A stretch of DNA of 64,000 nucleotides, taken from positions 217,603 through 281,602 of the forward strand of contig NZ_JAGSPJ010000007.1 in assembly GCF_018139545.1 (NCBI RefSeq), given 5' to 3'. The notes under the pieces were generated by a model. It had not been told where the DNA came from, ran no database searches, and saw only the letters and a program-made list of their open reading frames with translations. Every line of letters starts with the position of its first letter. Position 1 is the first letter of the stretch. The position numbers and the translations under genes were made by a program. This document shows, one piece after another, positions 29,244 through 38,742 of the stretch. Source of the stretch: Affinundibacterium fentianense. Lineage in GTDB: Bacteria > Pseudomonadota > Gammaproteobacteria > Burkholderiales > Burkholderiaceae_D.

Positions 29244-30164
29244 GTGACGACGATGAATACTTTGCCAGAATGGACTGATCTACGGTATTTCCTTGAGTTA
29301 GCACGTTCGGGCACCTTATCTGGAACTTCGCGGCGTTTAGCGGTCGAACATACCACGGTTGCGCGTCGTATTGATCGCCTTGAAGAGCAACTCGGTGCGA
29401 CATTGTTTGATCGTAGCCGTGAAGGCTATCAACTAACAGAAATGGGCCTAGCTTTACTTCCGCATGCCGAAGCAATGGAGAGCGCGGTGACAGCAGCGCA
29501 GGATGAATTAACTGGTGCGCAAATATCCGTGCGAGGAATTGTTCGATTAGGTGTTCCCGAAATTTTTGGTTCGCGCATTGTCGCTCCGGCCCTCGTTGAG
29601 CTGTTGCAGGCGCATCCAGACCTCAGTGTTGATTTACTTTTATTGCCGCGCTTTGCGAATTTGGCGAATCGTGAAGCGGACCTTGGTGTGATGCTAGATC
29701 CACCTAGCACAGGGCGATATATGGTGACTCGTTTGGCGAGTTTTCGGATGTACATTTATGGAGCGCCCTCATACCTTGCCAAGCATCCTCCGATCAAGGT
29801 ACATGCAGATTTGATGCAGCATGACTTTGTCGATTATGTGCAGGATCGACTGGCCAGTAGCGGCTTAAATTATATGGGCGAATTGGGCTTTACTCCGCAT
29901 CGACGTATGTGCTGTACAAGTCTCGCCGCACAGTGCGAGGCAGCAGCATTGGGCTTGGGCCTCATTTTGGCACCCCCCTACGCGGTTCCAAACGATGGGC
30001 GTTTGGTGCGCGTATTGGAAAATCATTTCTATGCGGAGCGCTCGTTCTGTTTAGTTGCGCCGACCGATTTGTATCGCTTGCAAAGGGTTCGAGTCGTGTG
30101 GAATCTGTTACGAGATTTGGCAGAAAAAAATCCCGCTCTGTTTATTATTCCTGAGTCGAGATAA
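29244..30164 (+). CDS. LysR-family transcriptional regulator
   Basis: Regulator of 306 residues with an N-terminal winged helix (WTDLRYFLELARSGTLSGTSRRL... TTVARRIDRLEEQLGATLFDRS) and an effector-binding domain. The variant VEHTTVARRIDRLE, in place of the common QPAVSRQIRRLE, is typical of one LysR subgroup. The GTG start at 29244 has TGAGGAA at good spacing; ATG 29253 is an alternative. Divergence from the TonB receptor makes that gene the likely target. Confidence 0.9.
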   Translation: MTTMNTLPEWTDLRYFLELARSGTLSGTSRRLAVEHTTVARRIDRLEEQLGATLFDRSREGYQLTEMGLALLPHAEAMESAVTAAQDELTGAQISVRGIVRLGVPEIFGSRIVAPALVELLQAHPDLSVDLLLLPRFANLANREADLGVMLDPPSTGRYMVTRLASFRMYIYGAPSYLAKHPPIKVHADLMQHDFVDYVQDRLASSGLNYMGELGFTPHRRMCCTSLAAQCEAAALGLGLILAPPYAVPNDGRLVRVLENHFYAERSFCLVAPTDLYRLQRVRVVWNLLRDLAEKNPALFIIPESR

Positions 30165-30271
30165 GCACGCCTCTTAGCAAAGGAGAATCGGACCACATTT
30201 TGCCCTGACGAGAATGATTTATTCATTTTACAATGCAGGCTCTAACTTGAAGTCCTTCGTTAAAGCTAGCC

Positions 30272-32668
30272 ATGTCCGCTTTCCATCATACGTCGCGTAT
30301 TCTGAAGCACTGCCGCAATTGGGTCAGTACCCACCGCTGGCGCGCATTTTGCGCCGCTGCACTCAGTCTACTTTTGTTGCTAGACCAAGTTTTTCCACCG
30401 CCGATTCCTGACGATGAACCCGGTCTGGTGGTGGTGGCACGCGATGGGACTCCCTTACGCGCTTGGCCCGACGCCGATGGTGTCTGGCGTTTTCCCGTGA
30501 CCCCAGACAAAGTGTCGAAAAATTATATTGATGCCTTATTGACCTATGAAGACCGATGGTTTTACTGGCATCCCGGCGTGAATCCCTTGGCCTTGAGTCG
30601 CGCTGCGTGGCAGTGGCTGACAAACGGCGAGATCGTATCGGGTGGCTCAACACTCAGTATGCAAGTAGCACGGGCGATCGAGCCTGTCCCGCGCAGTGTA
30701 TCTGGTAAATTGCGACAAATTGCTAGGGCATTGCAATTGGAACTCCGTTTATCCAAAAATGAAATCCTCACGCTCTATTTGAATCACGCCCCGATGGGGG
30801 GGATTGTTGAAGGCGTGGAAATGGCCAGCCGAAGCTATCTCGGCAAGAGTGCTATTCAGTTGTCTGCTGCGGAGGCTGCGCTATTGGTTGTCCTGCCCCA
30901 AGCCCCGTCCCGTTTGCGACCCGATCGCCATCCTCTCAAAGCGCAACAATATCGCGATAAAGTTTTACACCGAATGGCGCAGCTAAAACATTGGACCCAA
31001 GCGGAAGTCGAGGATGCGCTCATCGAGAAAGTGGGGGCAAACCCACCCCGCCTAGCATGGCTTGCTCCGCTTGCGGCAGAACGTCTGCGTCAAGTGGCGC
31101 AGCGCCAATCGAAAATCAATCGTAAAAAAACGCGGGGATCGGTGGACTTGCGAGCAACGATAGTGCAATCCACTTTAGATCGCGAGATACAAACAATATT
31201 GGAACGGATGTTAGCGGATAAGGTTGACCAGCTGCCACGCTTTGTGTCGATGGCAGCCTTGGTAATCGATAGCAAAAATTTAGAGATTTTGGGCTATGCG
31301 GGTTCGGCTGACTTTCATGATGAACGTCGATTTAGTCACGTTGATATGGTGCGAGGTATCCGTTCGCCCGGATCTACTTTGAAGCCGTTTCTGTATGCGA
31401 TGGCTTTGGATGATGGTTTGATTCATTCCGAAAGTCTGTTAGCTGACACCCCACAATCGTTCAGTGGCTATGATCCAGGCAACTTTCAAGCAAGTTTCTC
31501 CGGACCTGTGAGTGTCTCGGAAGCGTTGCAACGGTCTTTGAATGTGCCCGCAGTGGACGTGCTCGATCGGATTGGGTCAAGTCGCTTTACTGCGAGATTA
31601 TCGAGTGCGGGCTTGCGCTTACGCCTGCCCAAAGAAGCGACACCCAATTTGAGTGTGATATTGGGGGGCGCGGGAACAAGCCTAGAAGAATTGGTCGGCG
31701 CTTATCGTTCTTTAGCGATGCAAGGAATGGCGGGAACGCCCCGTATCACACCGAATGCACCGATGCACGAGGCGCGCATGATGAGTGCGGGTGCCGCCTT
31801 TATCATACGCAGTATTTTGGAAGGCGGCGGGCATCCGGATCAACCATTTGTTGAGAATGATGGTAGCGGTGTTCGACTCGCATGGAAGACCGGCACGAGT
31901 TATGGATTTCGTGATGCCTGGGCAGTAGGTGTCAGTGGCCGATATACCTTGGGGGTATGGGTTGGCCGCCCAGATGGAACTCCAAACCCTGGATTTTTTG
32001 GCGCGAATGTTGCTGCGCCATTATTGCAGCAAATTGCATACGCTCTGCCGCGCAGCACACCAATCAGTCAAAAGGTGCCAGACGAAGTGAGTACAGCGCA
32101 AATTTGTTGGCCTCTCGGTGTTGCCGCTGAACAAACCTCTGCGAAACATTGTCATGTGAAACGGAGTGCATGGATACTTAATCATACTATCCCACCGACC
32201 TTACCCGACCGATTGCGAGCGCGTAGTCTAGTGGAAACTGTATGGTTGGATACCGTGACCAAAACGCGGACAACGCTCGATTGCAATCCGAACGCGCAGC
32301 AAATCGAAGTGGCGAGATGGCCGTCTTTACTCGAGGCATGGTTGCCGCCTGAACGTAAATTGGAGTGGGGATTGGTGAATTGGGGAGCGCATTGTACCGG
32401 CCTGAATGTCGTCGGGAGTATTAAATTAATGGGTTTAAACAGCGGTAGCCGATTGCGCGCCGCACCCGGACGCAGTGATATTCCTGTGACATTGGATGCG
32501 GTCGGCGGAAGTGGCCAACATTATTGGCTATTAGATGGTCAACAACGATCGTCAGGATTGAAAAAACGCGAAACTTTTGTACTTAACACGGCGGGGGAGC
32601 ATAGCATCACGGTGATCGATGCGGCAGGTCATGTCGCGAGTGTTCAATTCAGCGTGGACAAACGTTAG
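30272..32668 (+). CDS. pbpC: penicillin-binding protein 1C, bifunctional
   Basis: Inner-membrane peptidoglycan synthase of 798 residues, the normal PBP1C length. A membrane anchor lies near residues 25-45. The glycosyltransferase-51 domain has EDRWFYWHPG and GGSTLSMQVAR. The transpeptidase domain has the nucleophile motif SPGSTLKPF, SLN and KTGTSYGFRDAW. The C-terminal ~90 residues match the BiPBP_C extension that defines PBP1C. The alpha-2-macroglobulin gene that often accompanies pbpC is absent; neighbours are a LysR regulator and a chemoreceptor. Start ATG 30272 lies directly before the cytoplasmic basic segment. Confidence 0.95.
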   Translation: MSAFHHTSRILKHCRNWVSTHRWRAFCAAALSLLLLLDQVFPPPIPDDEPGLVVVARDGTPLRAWPDADGVWRFPVTPDKVSKNYIDALLTYEDRWFYWHPGVNPLALSRAAWQWLTNGEIVSGGSTLSMQVARAIEPVPRSVSGKLRQIARALQLELRLSKNEILTLYLNHAPMGGIVEGVEMASRSYLGKSAIQLSAAEAALLVVLPQAPSRLRPDRHPLKAQQYRDKVLHRMAQLKHWTQAEVEDALIEKVGANPPRLAWLAPLAAERLRQVAQRQSKINRKKTRGSVDLRATIVQSTLDREIQTILERMLADKVDQLPRFVSMAALVIDSKNLEILGYAGSADFHDERRFSHVDMVRGIRSPGSTLKPFLYAMALDDGLIHSESLLADTPQSFSGYDPGNFQASFSGPVSVSEALQRSLNVPAVDVLDRIGSSRFTARLSSAGLRLRLPKEATPNLSVILGGAGTSLEELVGAYRSLAMQGMAGTPRITPNAPMHEARMMSAGAAFIIRSILEGGGHPDQPFVENDGSGVRLAWKTGTSYGFRDAWAVGVSGRYTLGVWVGRPDGTPNPGFFGANVAAPLLQQIAYALPRSTPISQKVPDEVSTAQICWPLGVAAEQTSAKHCHVKRSAWILNHTIPPTLPDRLRARSLVETVWLDTVTKTRTTLDCNPNAQQIEVARWPSLLEAWLPPERKLEWGLVNWGAHCTGLNVVGSIKLMGLNSGSRLRAAPGRSDIPVTLDAVGGSGQHYWLLDGQQRSSGLKKRETFVLNTAGEHSITVIDAAGHVASVQFSVDKR

Positions 32669-32733
32669 CAGGTGCGGGAGTTAGGCAAGTGTTCACCGCC
32701 TCAATCCCGCCATTGCTCGTGCATTTCGATCAA

Positions 32734-34152
32734 TCATCGTGTAACAAATTGTGCAACGATGTTCCGCAGATACGCCGCCTGCTCGATGAGACTCTCTGAT
32801 GCCGCGGTTGCCTGTTCGACTAGCGCCGCATTCTGCTGGGTCATACTGTCGATAGTGCTGACTGCACTGTTAATTTGTTGGATGCCGTCGTTTTGCGCCT
32901 CACTAGCTGCAGCGATTTCCGCCATAATGTCGGCAACGTGACGAACGCTACTTACGATTTCCTCCATTGTTTGCCCAGCTTTGTCGACCAACTGACTACC
33001 TTGATCGACTTTTTGCGATGAATTACCAATTAATTCTTTAATCTCCTTGGCGGCGCTGGCACTGCGTTGTGCGAGACTACGCACTTCTGACGCTACGACT
33101 GCAAAACCCCGGCCTTGTTCACCCGCGCGCGCGGCTTCAACTGCCGCATTCAAGGCCAAAATATTGGTCTGGAACGCGATACCGTCGATGACGCCGATGA
33201 TGTCCACAATTTGCTTCGAGCTTTCTTTGATGGACCCCATCGTTTGCACAACCTCCGTCACCACATTACCACCCTTACGGGCTATCTCAGAGGCAGCGAC
33301 GACCAGTCGATTTGCTTCGATTGCGTTGGCTGCATTTTGCTGCACTGTTTGCGTTAGTTTCTCCATCGTTGACGAGGTGTTGTCGAGGGAATTGGCCTGT
33401 GCCTCCGTCCGATGTGATAGATCTGTGTTGCCGTCTGCCATTTCACGTGAAGCGAGCATGATTGCTTCGACGCCATGCTTTACTTGACTGACAGAATCAT
33501 GCAAGGTATCGATGACATAGACCAAAGCTTTGCCAGAATCGCTGACAGGATTTTTTGCATGATCGCGTAAATTGATTGCCGCATTTTGACCGCCTAATTC
33601 TGAGGTGTAGCTCATTAATTCGATTTCTTGAAGGCGATCGCGATGAATTTGAACGGCGATGTAAGAGAGTACCGCTGCTTCGACAACCACGTACGCAGCA
33701 TGGACTAATAGAATCGTAAAACTTGGTTTTGTGAAACATATCACCCCGACACCCAGCTCTTGCATGTAGCCAAAGCTGGCATGATGAATGGCAACGGTGA
33801 CTGCAGCGACGAGGATGACTCGCCAATCTGCGTAAATGAGCAGGAACGCTAAGAACGCAAAAATTCCGAAATGTAATTCTGTCATTCCCATTGCTTGTTG
33901 TATGTGCAGCGCGCAATACGACATCAACGCAATGCCATTCATGAGGCGGGTCAAAGATTGACCTGGGAAAAAATGAATCAAATAGCTTGGTATGAGCAGT
34001 AGAGGCAAACCGATCAGAAATGCTAATTTCCATGTGCCATACCAAGGTGATAATGCAAAACTAAAGATTTGCATACCGACGAGGATAAAGAAAATTAGTT
34101 TATCTGATCGTGCATAATGCAACTCTAAATGGGAAAGTGTTTGGTTCGACAT
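32734..34152 (-). CDS. methyl-accepting chemotaxis protein with polytopic membrane sensor
   Basis: Chemoreceptor of 472 residues that lacks a periplasmic sensor domain. Residues 15-190 hold about six transmembrane helices, including the conserved [10 protein letters not shown] motif in a helix. A cytoplasmic signalling domain with [22 protein letters not shown] follows without a clear HAMP domain. ATG 34152 has a perfect AGGAGGT upstream. The histidine pair inside the membrane domain suggests sensing within or through the membrane, as in other polytopic receptors; the signal is unknown. It is the second orphan receptor in the window. Confidence 0.93.
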   Translation of the reverse strand: MSNQTLSHLELHYARSDKLIFFILVGMQIFSFALSPWYGTWKLAFLIGLPLLLIPSYLIHFFPGQSLTRLMNGIALMSYCALHIQQAMGMTELHFGIFAFLAFLLIYADWRVILVAAVTVAIHHASFGYMQELGVGVICFTKPSFTILLVHAAYVVVEAAVLSYIAVQIHRDRLQEIELMSYTSELGGQNAAINLRDHAKNPVSDSGKALVYVIDTLHDSVSQVKHGVEAIMLASREMADGNTDLSHRTEAQANSLDNTSSTMEKLTQTVQQNAANAIEANRLVVAASEIARKGGNVVTEVVQTMGSIKESSKQIVDIIGVIDGIAFQTNILALNAAVEAARAGEQGRGFAVVASEVRSLAQRSASAAKEIKELIGNSSQKVDQGSQLVDKAGQTMEEIVSSVRHVADIMAEIAAASEAQNDGIQQINSAVSTIDSMTQQNAALVEQATAASESLIEQAAYLRNIVAQFVTR

Positions 34153-34411
34153 GGGACCTCCTGAAAACCTTGGAAGATGTTTGCGCTCAGCAAAGAGATT
34201 AATGTGACTAGATCGCGATTGCGTGGCGAAAAAGAACGATCTTGCGATTTATTTTGTAGGATCAATGGCAGCCGCAGTGCTCTAAATACTTCGAAGTGTG
34301 GATAGATCAGTGCTTGATCACTAACTCTGACGCTCGATGATACCTGATTCTAAGTAATTTAACTGAATTTAGCCAAATGCGATATGGGATCCAATCATTG
34401 CGAAGGCATTG

Positions 34412-35023
34412 CTACGCAGCGACTAAAGCCTTTTTAGGGTGTAACTTTTGATAGAGAACATCAAAGTAGTGGCTCTGCTGCTTTAGCGAAAATCCCGATG
34501 AATAGGGATTCATAAAACCATGCCGTGTACCTCTGGCGATTTCTGCTTGATGTTGTCTAGCCCTTAGAGCCTCGACTATCTCGATGGGTTGATAGGCGGG
34601 TTCTGTTTCAGCGAAAATAAAATGACATGGGAAGCTGCTTTCGAGATCCAAATAGTCCCGGACTCTCGATGCATAGAACAAGCTTGATGATTCCAGCGAT
34701 GGGTGGAGGCGATTGACCTGACTAGCACAGCCTAACCACCATGCACTGGCACCAGCACTAAACGCGATCACATGGCGTACAGCAGGACTGCACATAGACA
34801 ATCGGAGAATCTTATCTGCATAGGCGCGAATGCCACCACTTGCCAGATAAAACTGATAGGCCTCCTGTTCATTTCGAAAAGTTGGTGTCTCATCAAATGG
34901 CGTAATAATCTGACAGACTGGCTTGGATGTTGTATCGATTGCTGGCGCGAGAAAACGTTGCAAACTGGCGATGGCTGGTGTGAACCCGAAAATATCGGTG
35001 ACAATGAAGACGGTGGCGCTCAT
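34412..35023 (-). CDS. dienelactone-hydrolase-like alpha/beta hydrolase
   Basis: Protein of 203 residues. The nucleophile elbow reads FSAGAS and the catalytic His lies in RGTRHGFMNPYSSGF, a pattern typical of DLH (PF01738) proteins. The first strand begins directly at residue 4 (TVFIVTDIFG), with no signal peptide. The DLH nucleophile is usually Cys and here it is Ser, so an esterase-like activity is more likely than true dienelactone hydrolysis. No pathway genes adjoin it. Confidence 0.7.
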   Translation of the reverse strand: MSATVFIVTDIFGFTPAIASLQRFLAPAIDTTSKPVCQIITPFDETPTFRNEQEAYQFYLASGGIRAYADKILRLSMCSPAVRHVIAFSAGASAWWLGCASQVNRLHPSLESSSLFYASRVRDYLDLESSFPCHFIFAETEPAYQPIEIVEALRARQHQAEIARGTRHGFMNPYSSGFSLKQQSHYFDVLYQKLHPKKALVAA

Positions 35024-35339
35024 GCAAACAAACTCGGCAAGCGCCGAGCTTAGAAAAAAAGAGCGCGAAGCTTATCGTTTTGTCAGACTGAATGCAAGCA
35101 AATGGATAATTGAAACGCAGATATCTCTTTTGAATTTAGTCACTTCCCGTGCCTGTTGTCGCTTGTTTGGGGTCGAATTCCCATTCCGTACCAGAATTTC
35201 TGCATTTCGTCGCAAGCTGGTGGAACCTGTTGGATTCTTTCGATTAAATGATCAACTCGGCATCGCTGAGTTAGTTCGGCAAATCCCATAAAGCTGTCAG
35301 CAAGTATTAGATCAGACGAAGATCTCGGAAAGGGCAAAA
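35024..35339. other. 316-base intergenic region
   Basis: Between divergent genes. A 122-codon plus-strand frame starting inside the hydrolase gene crosses this region but has no family features. A short stretch resembling a tRNA T-loop was examined and rejected. AAAGGGCAAAA just before 35340 is the ribosome-binding site of the next gene. Nothing else is assignable. Confidence 0.4.
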
Positions 35340-35819
35340 ATGCGTTTGAATCAACAGGTCAAGATAAATTTGAAAACGAGCGTAACACGATGGATAGCGG
35401 CTAGTATTTGCTTCCCACTTTTGATGGCCCCCGTATCGGCCGCAACGAACTTCAGTAGCAGCGATGCATTGGGACTCGTTCAGAAACATGTACAAGCACA
35501 AGCCAATTTTGATCAGAAAAGCTTGGAAGCCGTCACGCATAGTCAATATGTCGAAGTCTCTCCTGCAGGCGAAGTCGACGAGCGTGCCAAAATGTTAGGT
35601 TTTTATGCTCCAGAGAATCGTAAGCAAATTCCCACGGTCGAAATTTTAGAGCCTGTATTTCGTGAATTGCCAGAGGCTAAGTTGGTGATCGCGAAGCTGC
35701 GTTACAAAATGCAAGTAGGGGAGCAAAGTAGGCAGTTTTCGATTCGAGCGAGTTATCTGCTCTGCAAAGAAAAACAAGACTGGAAGATTTGTTCTGCACA
35801 ATACACGGGCATACGTTGA
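35340..35819 (+). CDS. exported SnoaL/NTF2-like protein
   Basis: Small protein of 159 residues with a Sec signal peptide (MRLNQQ... PLLMAPVSAA). The mature part is about 125 residues with a DUF4440/SnoaL-type pattern: ALGLVQKHVQAQANFDQKSLEAVTHSQYVEVSPAGEV and a C-terminal WKICSAQYTGIR strand. Proteins of this fold bind small ligands or act as accessory domains; function is unknown here. It has an AAAGGGC ribosome-binding site. It lies upstream of the FKBP lipoprotein on the same strand, separated by 165 bases. Confidence 0.75.
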   Translation: MRLNQQVKINLKTSVTRWIAASICFPLLMAPVSAATNFSSSDALGLVQKHVQAQANFDQKSLEAVTHSQYVEVSPAGEVDERAKMLGFYAPENRKQIPTVEILEPVFRELPEAKLVIAKLRYKMQVGEQSRQFSIRASYLLCKEKQDWKICSAQYTGIR

Positions 35820-35984
35820 TCTCATTGCGCGCAGTTTGAAGTGGGGTGGTGTACCTAGCCTTTTCCTATCAAAACAAACGTATTCGATTCGAGTGGCATT
35901 GACCGGCTGCTTTATAATGGAGGGTTGATAAGGCCAACGCCTATCATTCTGATCGAATAATTTGTTTTTAATCTAGGAAACCTT

Positions 35985-36476
35985 ATGTTAAACAAGATCC
36001 GGAAAGAACCATTTAGGCTGTCGTTTAGCTTTTGCAGGATTTGTTTGGTTTGTTGTTGCGCGGCTGGATTGTTCGCCTGTAGCGGTGAGTCGACCCCGAG
36101 TGCAGTGACAGCCAATGGCAGCGCTAGCACCAACAGCGGTTTGCAAATCAAGGACGTCTTGCCGGGTCAAGGCACAGCGGCTGTCGTCGGTAATCGCGTC
36201 AGTGTGCATTACACCGGGTGGTTGTATGACCCAACGGCAGCTGATCAACATGGTAAACAGTTTGATAGTTCAATTCAACGCGGCATCCCCTTTAGCTTTC
36301 AATTGGGCGATGGGCAAGTCATCAAGGGTTGGGATCAGGGCGTGGTTGGGATGAAAGTCGGTGGACGTCGTACCTTAATTATTCCCCATGAATTGGCGTA
36401 TGGCGTGAATGGTCGCGGGCCTATCCCTCCGGCAGCAAGCTTGATTTTTGATATTGAATTGATCGTAATTCAGTGA
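35985..36476 (+). CDS. lipoprotein FKBP-type peptidyl-prolyl isomerase
   Basis: Predicted lipoprotein of 163 residues with lipobox LFAC (acylated Cys near residue 31). It carries one complete FKBP domain: VSVHYTGWLYD, GKQFDSSI, GIPFSFQLGDGQVIKGWDQGV, GGRRTLIIPHELAYG and the closing FDIELI. The conserved Tyr, Asp, Phe, Val-Ile and Trp pocket residues are present, so isomerase activity is likely. It should act in the periplasm on folding envelope proteins. CTAGGAAACC supplies the ribosome-binding site. Confidence 0.93.
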   Translation: MLNKIRKEPFRLSFSFCRICLVCCCAAGLFACSGESTPSAVTANGSASTNSGLQIKDVLPGQGTAAVVGNRVSVHYTGWLYDPTAADQHGKQFDSSIQRGIPFSFQLGDGQVIKGWDQGVVGMKVGGRRTLIIPHELAYGVNGRGPIPPAASLIFDIELIVIQ

Positions 36477-36521
36477 TGTAGCGTTTTGATTAAAGTCACC
36501 AAAACCACTAAAATCGATAAA

Positions 36522-36543
36522 GCCAAGGCTCTGATGCCTTGGC
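36522..36543. terminator. hairpin between convergent genes
   Basis: Perfect 8-bp stem GCCAAGGC / GCCTTGGC with a six-base loop, between the FKBP gene (+) and an XRE regulator (-). The T run is weak on both strands (TTTATCGATTTT on the minus strand), so termination may be partial. Confidence 0.55.
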
Positions 36544-36587
36544 CAAAGCAGCTGTTGAGTAGGTCCTTGCAGATTCGAATTTCTGGT

Positions 36588-37328
36588 TCATTTGCGCCAT
36601 TTAGAAAAACTGATTGGCTCCCAAGGACGCATTGCCATCAGCATACCAATACCATAGCGCTTGCGTAGAGGCGCACTGAGACTTTCAGCGTGTAGCTCGG
36701 CAAATTTCCGCTTTAATAGACGTAATTCGGTTTGCAATTTGTTGGCCGCCGTTTCCGTCAACATGCCATGGGTGAATGTGAAATTTTCTAATTCCTGATG
36801 GAAGTGCGCATTGAGAAAATCTTCCATACCTTCTTTGCGAAAATAGCTGCGAATCGGGCCGTTTGGCAACCAATCGAAATCGCGACTGATATTCAGCCGA
36901 ATTCGGTTTCCAGGCAGAAGTGTGATTAATCGCAGATGATCCAATTTAAGCAAATGCGTTAAGCAAGCTGTTTCACTGAGTTGGTAATAGCTCAGAATGT
37001 CCGCCATGCTCCAATGATTGACCGCGCAAACGGCGACCAACAAAAGTTCGTCATTGGAGACCAATTCTTTTTCTTGCGCAGCGCTTAATGTGCTTAATTT
37101 TGCGTTACTTAAACTGGCTTCTTGCGTTAACTCCGCCAAACTAAACCCGAGAAAGTGACTGATCTGGACGATCCTATCGAGAGTAATTGGGGCTTCGCTG
37201 CTGGCGCTGAACATGCGTTTAATACTCGCTTCTGACAATTGCAATGCATCCGCGACGTCGCGATAGGTTTTCGCTTGCTGCTTGAGTTGGTATTTGATTG
37301 TGCTCAATAGTTGGCTTATCTCGGTCAT
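36588..37328 (-). CDS. XRE-type helix-turn-helix regulator
   Basis: Protein of 246 residues. An N-terminal Cro/C1-type helix-turn-helix covers about residues 8-65 (KTYRDVADALQLSEASIKRMF... ITLDRIVQISHFLGFSLAEL). The rest is a conserved ~170-residue helical domain with LRLITLLPGNRIRLNISRDFDWLPNGPI, often found behind this kind of domain in Gamma- and Betaproteobacteria. Targets and effector are unknown. It is convergent with the FKBP gene and divergent from the CREST-like membrane gene. Confidence 0.85.
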   Translation of the reverse strand: MTEISQLLSTIKYQLKQQAKTYRDVADALQLSEASIKRMFSASSEAPITLDRIVQISHFLGFSLAELTQEASLSNAKLSTLSAAQEKELVSNDELLLVAVCAVNHWSMADILSYYQLSETACLTHLLKLDHLRLITLLPGNRIRLNISRDFDWLPNGPIRSYFRKEGMEDFLNAHFHQELENFTFTHGMLTETAANKLQTELRLLKRKFAELHAESLSAPLRKRYGIGMLMAMRPWEPISFSKWRK

Positions 37329-37543
37329 ACGTCAGGTCCAGAAAATAACAATGCAGGCACTGTAGCATTAGGTTTACTTATCAAGCTAGTGTTTAAGTAT
37401 TGTCGTGTTCGACTTCTTTGCCGCAATGTTGCTACCTAGGCGCAAAAGGTATTCACCGAACAGGTTTGCGTGCATGCTCTGCGCTCTCCATGGAGCTAGT
37501 GGCTCCGATAAGATTCAATCGACAACTCACTTTAGATTACAAC

Positions 37544-38320
37544 ATGCGATTCAACTCCCAACACATTCCACGCTGCCTCCTGATTTTGATCGTCCTTGCC
37601 TTTTGGTGGCATGGTCCGATTTTTCAACATGAGTCCTATCATGCCTTTGCGGATGCCCGTGTGTTGTGGGGATTGCCAAATGCAATCGATGTCTTGAGTA
37701 ATCTTGGTTTTGCTTTGGTGGCGGGCGTGGTGATCGCCAATCACCGCACCATCACGCGTCAATTAATCGCCCACTGGCATCCAGCTGATGCGGCGTATTT
37801 ATTCTTTGCTGTTAGCATTCTTGTTACCACAATCGGCTCAGGCTTCTACCATCTCGCTCCCAATGACGGGCGTTTGTTTTGGGACCGATTGCCAATCGCA
37901 TTGGCGTGCGCCAGTTTGATTGCTGCGGTTCGCTTGGACCAATTCCATCCACCGTCCACTGCACGAATGGTAGTTGAACTAAGTGTTGGGTGTGTGTTAG
38001 CGCTGTTGTCGGTGATTTGGTGGAAATACACCGGTGATCTGAGACTCTATTTGGGTTTGCAAGTGGTTGCTATTTTTGTTATTCCAGGTTGGCAAACTTT
38101 GGCGATTTCTCCTACTTCTTGCCAAATGCAAAGGCGACGCGCCTATGCGTTCGCGATTGTTCTTTATGTGCTGGCAAAAATTGCTGAGGTCTTGGATACC
38201 CAAATTTTCCATAGTCTTGTTTGGATCAGCGGACACAGCATTAAGCATCTTTTAGCCAGTTTAGCGGCAGCCCTGATTGTGAGATCTTGGTATGTATCGG
38301 TGTTGAACAGAATCGCCTAG
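37544..38320 (+). CDS. CREST/alkaline-ceramidase-like membrane protein
   Basis: Polytopic membrane protein of about 258 residues with seven hydrophobic segments. It resembles the CREST superfamily (alkaline ceramidase, PAQR, Per1). Motifs are GLPNAIDVLSNLGFA, GSGFYHLAPNDGRLFWDRLP (Ser-His-Asp cluster) and a final GHSIKHLLASLAAA carrying His residues suited to zinc binding. Bacterial members are poorly characterised; lipid amide hydrolysis is inferred from fold only. The reading frame extends upstream to TTG 37400, but ATG 37544 immediately precedes the first membrane segment and is preferred. ATG 37490 is an alternative. Confidence 0.72.
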   Translation: MRFNSQHIPRCLLILIVLAFWWHGPIFQHESYHAFADARVLWGLPNAIDVLSNLGFALVAGVVIANHRTITRQLIAHWHPADAAYLFFAVSILVTTIGSGFYHLAPNDGRLFWDRLPIALACASLIAAVRLDQFHPPSTARMVVELSVGCVLALLSVIWWKYTGDLRLYLGLQVVAIFVIPGWQTLAISPTSCQMQRRRAYAFAIVLYVLAKIAEVLDTQIFHSLVWISGHSIKHLLASLAAALIVRSWYVSVLNRIA

Positions 38321-38497
38321 TCAGTAGGATCGTGGAGCGCATTCACTGGCGATGGATTGTCGTTTCAAGAAAAGTACAGAAAATCGATACGCAGAGTAGC
38401 AATTTTTCGTACTTTTTAAATAGTAGTCCAGATCAATAGCCTATAGCCTTTTCCCCGTGCTCCAATGCGGCTTCTGCCGTTTGATCCCGATTGAACC

Positions 38498-38713
38498 ATG
38501 ACGCATTATCGTATTCATCCCGTTGTACCGGATTCGACCCAAGCCAAGATTTCTGTTGATGCCTTGGATATTGAGAAACAAGGCTTACAAAAAAATTTAC
38601 CCTACCTATATGACCGACTTTTACCGCATTCAGTCTATCAATTAGGTTTGTTTTCTGGATTGATGGTCGTTACTGCCTTGATTGGTGTCATCGTTTGGTG
38701 CCTTGCTATTTAG
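38498..38713 (+). CDS. small single-pass membrane protein, unknown
   Basis: Predicted 71-residue protein with a soluble N-terminal part and one C-terminal transmembrane helix (LGLFSGLMVVTALIGVIVWCLAI). No family recognised. No clear ribosome-binding site precedes the ATG. Support comes from the well-formed hydrophobic helix, ordinary codon use and the lack of any competing frame. Confidence 0.5.
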   Translation: MTHYRIHPVVPDSTQAKISVDALDIEKQGLQKNLPYLYDRLLPHSVYQLGLFSGLMVVTALIGVIVWCLAI

Positions 38714-38742
38714 AGAAATGCTGATTTGTGATACGGGCAAAA

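Noticed and set aside
13500..33190. Nucleotide similarity between the two chemoreceptor genes as a recent duplication
   Set aside because: Similarity is confined to the universally conserved signalling tip; sensor halves are unrelated.
35150..35200. Stretch resembling a tRNA T-loop and CCA end (GGGTCGAATTCCC... TACCA)
   Set aside because: No matching acceptor strand, D-arm or anticodon stem upstream; chance similarity.
34923..35291. 122-codon plus-strand frame
   Set aside because: Begins antisense to the dienelactone-hydrolase-like gene and has no recognisable fold or start site.
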